This document shows positions 5,655 through 9,648 of a DNA stretch of 9,648 bases, piece by piece. The first letter of the stretch is position 1. Every line of letters starts with the position of its first letter. The translations under genes were made by a program, and so were the position numbers. Source of the stretch: an uncultured Eubacteriales bacterium (GTDB taxonomy: Bacteria; Bacillota; Clostridia; Oscillospirales; Oscillospiraceae); NCBI GenBank assembly GCA_905210385.1, contig CAJLWS010000042.1, forward strand, positions 1 through 9,648. The letters are read 5' to 3'. Under the pieces are notes generated by a model. That model was not told the DNA's origin. It saw nothing but the letters and a program-made list of their open reading frames with translations, and searched no databases.

Positions 5655-6896
5655 ATGCAAATCTTGGTAGACATTATCCGCTTGCTACTTGCCATTGTGA
5701 TCGCGGTGATTGCAGGCAAGCTGATTTCCAAACTGAAATTGCCAGCAATTCTGGGCTGGCTGATCGCTGGTATGATGCTGGGGCCCCATGCATTGGGACT
5801 TCTTGGAGACTCGCTGCTAGGCGCAGTCTGGTTTAATACGGTGGAACACCTGCTGGAGTGCATTGTTGGCCTGATGATCGGAACGGAGTTAATCTGGTCG
5901 AAGCTGAAAAAGGCTGGCAAACAAATCCTGGTTACAACTATTACGGAATCCCTGGGTACTTTTGTGGTGGTCAGCTTAGTATTCGGGATCATCTTTTGGG
6001 TCTCCGATATTCCTATCTATCTGGCGTTCCTGTTCGGCGGAATCGCCTTGGCCACTGCTCCGGCTCCATCCCTGTCCGTAGTCAATGAATTCAAGACCTC
6101 AGGCCCTGTGACCAGAACGCTGATCCCTATGGCGGCTCTGGACGACCTGGTGGGAGCGCTGGTTTTCTTCCTGTTGGTGGCATTTGTCTCCGCTCACCTC
6201 TCCACCACGGGCATCCCTGTCCCCGTGGTACTGTTTCTGGTGTTCCTGCCGGTACTAATTGGGGTGGTCACCGGATTTATTACCGGAAAACTGCTTCAGC
6301 ACACAAAAAACCGGGGCAGCACTTTGGCAGTCATGCTGGTGATGATGTTAGTATCTGCAGGCATTGGATTTCTCATCAACAGCATGCTTCCTACTCCGGT
6401 GCTGAACTTCATGCTGATTGGGATGGCCTTTTCTACCGTCTTTTCCAATATGGTGACAACGGAGCAGCTCAACGGAATGATGGAGGTTATGAATCCTGTC
6501 ATCAGCTTCAGCCTGGTAGTGGCGATTTTGAATCTGGCAGCACCGTTGGACTACCATCTGATTTTCGGTGCTGGTGTCTATACGGCGGTCTATATTATCA
6601 CCCGTGCCATCGGGAAATACAGCGGCGCCTACTTTGGTGCATCCATTACTCATACGCCGGACACTGTGAAAAAGTACCTGGGTTTTACGTTGCTGCCCCA
6701 CTCCGGGGTTTCTCTGGTATTCACCGGCATTGCCGTCTCTATCCTGAACGGGCCTGCGCCGGAGTGCGCATCCATTATTCAAGGGACCATCGCGGCAGCG
6801 GCGGTCATCAATGAAATCATTGCGGTCTACATGGCCAAGAAAGGCTTTGAGTGGGCCGGAGAATTGCACAAGGCGGAAGGGGAAAACACAGTATGA
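5655..6896 (+). CDS. CPA2-family cation:proton antiporter (membrane domain only)
   Basis: This is a 413-residue inner-membrane protein with about 12-13 hydrophobic segments and almost no soluble part, of the monovalent cation:proton antiporter-2 family (PF00999 fold). The conserved stretch ATAPAPSLSVVNE (residues 133-145) is followed by the paired aspartates Asp163-Asp164 (AALDDLVGA). Paired aspartates at this place mark electrogenic Na+/H+ exchangers such as NapA, while KefB/KefC have Gln-Asp; Na+ (or Li+) export in exchange for protons is therefore likelier than K+ efflux. There is no C-terminal RCK/TrkA-N nucleotide-sensing domain, so it is about 200 residues shorter than Kef proteins and probably not gated by glutathione or NAD. 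An in-frame ATG at 5646 abuts AGGAG (5641-5645) and is too close to use it. The ATG at 5655, 9 bases after AGGAG, was chosen. It overlaps the downstream TetR-family gene by ATGA, so the pair is one transcript controlled from the twin dyads upstream. Confidence 0.92.
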   Translation: MQILVDIIRLLLAIVIAVIAGKLISKLKLPAILGWLIAGMMLGPHALGLLGDSLLGAVWFNTVEHLLECIVGLMIGTELIWSKLKKAGKQILVTTITESLGTFVVVSLVFGIIFWVSDIPIYLAFLFGGIALATAPAPSLSVVNEFKTSGPVTRTLIPMAALDDLVGALVFFLLVAFVSAHLSTTGIPVPVVLFLVFLPVLIGVVTGFITGKLLQHTKNRGSTLAVMLVMMLVSAGIGFLINSMLPTPVLNFMLIGMAFSTVFSNMVTTEQLNGMMEVMNPVISFSLVVAILNLAAPLDYHLIFGAGVYTAVYIITRAIGKYSGAYFGASITHTPDTVKKYLGFTLLPHSGVSLVFTGIAVSILNGPAPECASIIQGTIAAAAVINEIIAVYMAKKGFEWAGELHKAEGENTV

Positions 6897-7552
6897 CTCA
6901 GAAAGAGCGGCAGGACCGTAGCAAAGAGGAGATCTGTCAGGCAGCCATGGAGGAATTTGGCGCTCTCGGTTATGAAAAGGTAACCATGGAGCGAATCTGT
7001 GGCAACCATGGTATCTCCAAAGGCATGATGTATCACTACTATTCCAATAAGGATGAACTGTTCCTTCTCTGTGTTGAACGGACCTTCACGGATCTGAGAA
7101 AGCACGTGGATCGGGATATGGGAGAACTGGACGAACAGGAGTTTCTAAATGCCACTAAGAACTTCTTCATGATCCGGGAGTATTATTTTCAATCGCATCC
7201 CAGAGAAAAAGCAATTTTTGAGGAAGCAATGCTTCATCCTCCTAAACATCTGGTCGAGCAGATTCAGAAGTTACGCGGCCCGATCCGGGAGCTAAATCGG
7301 CGATTTTTCCGTCAGATAGTCAAAAAAATGCCGCTGCGTCCGGAGATAGATCCCCAGATAGCTGCCCGATACCTGGAAAGCGTAGAATATTTCTTCCAGA
7401 ATGTTATTCGAAATTATCAGGAAGATCGTGCCGGGGCGGATCTGCACACCATGTTTGAAACCGCGGGAGAAATCCTGGACATGGTCCTTTTTGGAATTAT
7501 GCGTCAGTCTGAACCAGGGGCCCGACCGTGTAAGCATAATTTCGATTCCTGA
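6893..7552 (+). CDS. TetR/AcrR-family transcriptional regulator
   Basis: This is a 219-residue DNA-binding regulator, the normal size for the TetR family. The N-terminal helix-turn-helix domain spans about residues 10-58 and shows the family pattern: ICQAAMEEFGALGYEKVTM, then ICGNHGISKGMMYHYYSNKDELF, where the YHYYSNKDELF block is typical of the recognition and following helices. The rest (about 60-210) is all-helical and variable, as expected for a ligand-binding and dimer domain. The ligand cannot be read from sequence. The longer open frame begins at 6851, but its extra residues lie inside the antiporter gene. ATG at 6893 overlaps the antiporter stop by four bases, with GGAAGGGG about 10 bases before it. 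It most likely represses its own operon through the dyads at 5576-5591 and 5614-5629. This is inference from gene order and site form. Confidence 0.93.
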   Translation: MTQKERQDRSKEEICQAAMEEFGALGYEKVTMERICGNHGISKGMMYHYYSNKDELFLLCVERTFTDLRKHVDRDMGELDEQEFLNATKNFFMIREYYFQSHPREKAIFEEAMLHPPKHLVEQIQKLRGPIRELNRRFFRQIVKKMPLRPEIDPQIAARYLESVEYFFQNVIRNYQEDRAGADLHTMFETAGEILDMVLFGIMRQSEPGARPCKHNFDS

Positions 7553-7766
7553 TGCCATCCGACATGAAACCAGAGCCGTTTTCCATCTGTATCAATATTG
7601 ACATAGTAACGGCGAAAAAATACCGGTAGAGAAGATAGTTCCAATGGCAACCGTATGGGCTGAGTTGCAGGAACCTTCTCAGCTTCCAAGATTATTGAGT
7701 AATGAATTGTTCAAAAAACGGAGTAACAAAGCAACAAACCTGAGGGCAAGTAGAACCGAAATACGC

Positions 7767-7794
7767 TTGAAACGAACAAGCTTTTCAATAATAT
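7767..7794 (+). promoter_or_regulatory. Possible promoter of the nucleoside kinase gene
   Basis: TTGAAA (7767-7772) is followed after 16 bases by TAATAT (7789-7794), placing a transcript start near 7801 and leaving a leader of about 43 bases. Two inverted repeats overlap it: GCTTG...CAAGC (7765-7781, 7-base loop) and the 13-bp perfect dyad TCAATA-A-TATTGA (7785-7797). The rest of the 291-bp gap after the TetR-family gene holds no clear gene and no clear terminator. Confidence 0.4.
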
Positions 7795-7843
7795 TGATTG
7801 GGCTGCAAACGTAATTGAGAGGCCCAGAAAGGAGAAGCCATAT

Positions 7844-9511
7844 ATGGAGCAGACCTATTCTGTTACAATCGGAGGCAGTCAGTATTCTTACCCCGCTGGC
7901 ACAACATTCCGAAAAATTGCTGAAGACTTTCAGTCTCAATTTGAAAGCGATATTTTACTGGTTTCACGGGATGGAAAGCTATGTGAACTACATAAGATAT
8001 TGGATCGAGATTGCACTCTGAAAATGCTGACCATTCAGGACAAGCCTGGAATGCAGACTTACGAACGGAGCGCTATCTTTTTGATGTTAAAATCTTTCTA
8101 CGACATTGTAGGAGAAACGCACATTACGCGTATTTCTGTGGAATATTCACTGAGTCATGCGCTATTTATCATCGCCAATGGAGACTTTCAGTTGGATCAA
8201 GCGTTGCTGGATCAGGTTGAACGCCGCATGAAGGATTTGGCCGACAAGGCAGTTCGGATCCATAAGCATTCCGTTTCCACAGATGATGCGATTGCATTGT
8301 TCCAGAAACGGAAGTTTTATGATAAAGCAAAACTTCTCAGTTTTCGCATGAGCTCTCGTGTTAACTATTATGAATTGGATGGTTTTTTTGATTATTTCTA
8401 TGGATATATGGTGCCTGATACCGGATATATAAAATGTTTCAAACTAGAGTTGTTTGACTGCGGCTTTGTTCTTCGCCTTCCAAGCCCCTCCACACCTACT
8501 CAGCTAGCCCCATTTCAGCCGTCTATGAAAGTTTTTCATACGCTATATCGCAGCGATCAAAGATTTAAGTCTCTAAATATTTCCAATGTTGCAGACTTGA
8601 ATGATGCTATTTGCCGCGGAAAATCTACACCGCTTATTTTGGCCGCAGAGGCCCTGATGGAAAAACGGATTGGAGACATCGCAGAAACCATAGCCAGCCG
8701 CCAAGGTACTCGTTTTGTTATGATTGCCGGCCCTTCGTCATCTGGGAAAACAACATTTTCTCACCGCCTGTCTACCCAGCTTGCCGCCTGCGGACTGCAT
8801 TCCCATACCATTTCTACTGATAATTACTTCAAAAATCGCTCGGAAACTCCCCGTGGCAAAGACGGTCAGTTTGATTTTGAAAGCCTTGGAGCAATGGACG
8901 TGGAACAGTTCAATCGCGATATGTATCAACTGTTGAATGGACAAACAGTTGAACTTCCCCAATTTAATTTCAAGAAAGGCACTCGAGAATATAATGGGAA
9001 TGTCCTGACGCTTGGGCCGCAGGATATCCTAGTGATTGAAGGGATACACTGTCTCAACGATGCCTTTTCCTACTCTTTGCCCAGGCAGAGCAAATTCAAA
9101 ATCTATATCAGTTGTCTGACTGTGCTTAATGTAGACGATCACAATCGAATCCCGACAAATGACGCACGGCTCCTGCGCCGGATTGCGCGGGATGCCAGAA
9201 CCCGCGGGTACAGCGCTGAAGCTACCATCCGGATCTGGCCTTCTGTCCGGCAGGGAGAAGAAAAAAATATTTTTCCTTATCAGGACAGTGCGGACGTGAT
9301 TTTCAACTCAGCTTTGCTTTATGAAACCGCGTTGCTTAAGCCTTATGTAGAGCCGTTGCTCTTTAACATTCCAAAAGATCGACCAGAGCATACAGAGGCT
9401 AAACGCTTGTTGAAATTTTTAAGTTACTTTCTCGCATATCCTGCAGATACAGTACCGCATACTTCTTTGATTCGAGAATTTATTGGGGGCAGCCTGTTTG
9501 GTGAATTTTAG
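7844..9511 (+). CDS. Nucleoside kinase with N-terminal TGS and ThrRS-editing-like domains (uridine kinase family)
   Basis: This is a 555-residue cytoplasmic protein of a type widespread in Firmicutes and annotated as nucleoside kinase or uridine kinase. Residues 1-65 resemble the ubiquitin-like TGS domain. Residues 70-215 resemble the second additional (editing) domain of threonyl-tRNA synthetase, including DYFYGYMVPDTGYIKCFKL (183-201), which aligns with the synthetase's DLCRGPHVPSTG block. The zinc-binding Cys and His of the synthetase are replaced there (Phe, Met), and the usual HSCAH motif reads RSAIF, so aminoacyl-tRNA editing is unlikely. The kinase domain (about 285-500) has Walker A GPSSSGKTT (296-304), STDNYF (324-329), a Walker B-like strand ending in IEGIH (398-402), and the lid DARLLRRIARDARTRG (440-455). 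The protein probably phosphorylates uridine or another nucleoside using ATP or GTP; the role of the N-terminal domains is not established. ATG at 7844 follows AGGAG (7830-7834) by 9 bases. Its base composition is clearly more AT-rich than the left half of the window, and it appears monocistronic. Confidence 0.9.
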   Translation: MEQTYSVTIGGSQYSYPAGTTFRKIAEDFQSQFESDILLVSRDGKLCELHKILDRDCTLKMLTIQDKPGMQTYERSAIFLMLKSFYDIVGETHITRISVEYSLSHALFIIANGDFQLDQALLDQVERRMKDLADKAVRIHKHSVSTDDAIALFQKRKFYDKAKLLSFRMSSRVNYYELDGFFDYFYGYMVPDTGYIKCFKLELFDCGFVLRLPSPSTPTQLAPFQPSMKVFHTLYRSDQRFKSLNISNVADLNDAICRGKSTPLILAAEALMEKRIGDIAETIASRQGTRFVMIAGPSSSGKTTFSHRLSTQLAACGLHSHTISTDNYFKNRSETPRGKDGQFDFESLGAMDVEQFNRDMYQLLNGQTVELPQFNFKKGTREYNGNVLTLGPQDILVIEGIHCLNDAFSYSLPRQSKFKIYISCLTVLNVDDHNRIPTNDARLLRRIARDARTRGYSAEATIRIWPSVRQGEEKNIFPYQDSADVIFNSALLYETALLKPYVEPLLFNIPKDRPEHTEAKRLLKFLSYFLAYPADTVPHTSLIREFIGGSLFGEF

Positions 9512-9537
9512 CCCTCACTCAGAATAAGAAAAGAGGG
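9512..9537 (+). terminator. Weak hairpin directly after the nucleoside kinase stop
   Basis: CCCTC (9512-9516) pairs with GAGGG (9533-9537) across a 16-base A-rich loop and is followed by TTTCGCTT. The stem is short and the T tract is broken, so it is only a possible terminator. A second wobble-containing hairpin with a TTTT loop lies at 9576-9596. Confidence 0.3.
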
Positions 9538-9631
9538 TTTCGCTTCAAATGAAAGCCTTAGCGTAGTTTGGTCATGTCTTTCCTTTTGGAAGGGACGGTT
9601 AAAATCGATATTTTTTCAAGGTCAGACAAAA

Positions 9632-9648
9632 CCGCCGCGAAGCGGCGG
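9632..9648 (+). terminator. Strong GC hairpin at the window edge, probable (bidirectional) terminator
   Basis: CCGCCGC and GCGGCGG form a perfect 7-bp stem around GAA. It is preceded by ACAAAA, which would read as a U tract from the other strand. The sequence that would show a T tract on the plus strand is cut off by the window end. Either a terminator for the kinase transcript or a shared terminator with a convergent gene fits. Confidence 0.5.

Noticed and set aside
7576..7613. GCCGTT...AACGGC inverted repeat after the TetR gene as a terminator
   Set aside because: The stem has only 6 bp with a 26-base loop and is followed by an A run, not a T run, on the coding strand.
7552..7629. 25-codon frame whose ATG overlaps the TetR stop (TGATG)
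   Set aside because: The overlap suggests coupling, but there is no supporting ribosome binding site, homology or hydrophobic pattern.
1..9648. CRISPR array, insertion sequence, tRNA or attachment site
   Set aside because: No regularly spaced repeats, transposase or integrase motifs, tRNA cloverleaf or flanking direct repeats were seen.

Overview
The window reads as a chromosomal segment of a Gram-positive anaerobe, most likely a gut clostridium of the Oscillospiraceae type (Flavonifractor/Pseudoflavonifractor-like). This is an inference from three things: a GC-rich left part with strong AGGAG-type ribosome binding sites, an ECF vitamin-transporter S component, and two Firmicutes-style uridine-kinase-family proteins next to a ferredoxin-tailed aldo/keto reductase. 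No rRNA, tRNA, CRISPR array, insertion sequence or phage gene was seen.

Layout. Positions 1-2475 (minus strand) hold a compact unit with a promoter at about 2423-2475. It encodes an ECF transporter S component (1801-2367), a small P-loop kinase of the uridine kinase superfamily (1199-1795, effectively overlapping the previous gene), and an aldo/keto reductase with a C-terminal 2x[4Fe-4S] ferredoxin domain (45-1166). A strong hairpin at 1-27 probably ends the unit. Positions 2540-5053 (minus strand) hold a short class II UvrA-like protein that lacks the UvrB-binding domain. A 592-bp gene-poor divergent region follows (5054-5645). Positions 5655-7552 (plus strand) hold a two-gene operon: a CPA2-type Na+/H+ antiporter membrane domain and a TetR-family regulator, joined by an ATGA overlap. 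After a 291-bp gap, 7844-9511 (plus strand) encodes a 555-residue nucleoside kinase with TGS and ThrRS-editing-like N-terminal domains. Hairpins follow it at 9512-9537 and 9632-9648.

How the parts may work together. The S component plus kinase looks like an uptake-and-phosphorylate pair for a vitamin or nucleoside-like compound, with the substrate unknown. The antiporter/TetR operon appears self-regulated: two near-identical perfect dyads, YAGACG-N4-CGTCTR, sit at 5576-5591 and 5614-5629 just before the antiporter. Where the two copies differ in their arms, both arms differ together so that symmetry is kept, which is the mark of a real protein-binding site. The UvrA-like protein, of a class linked to DNA-intercalator tolerance, lies divergent to this operon.

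Nothing here is clearly a wholly new system. The most checkable new points are the twin operators, the transporter-kinase-reductase unit, and the divergent control region.
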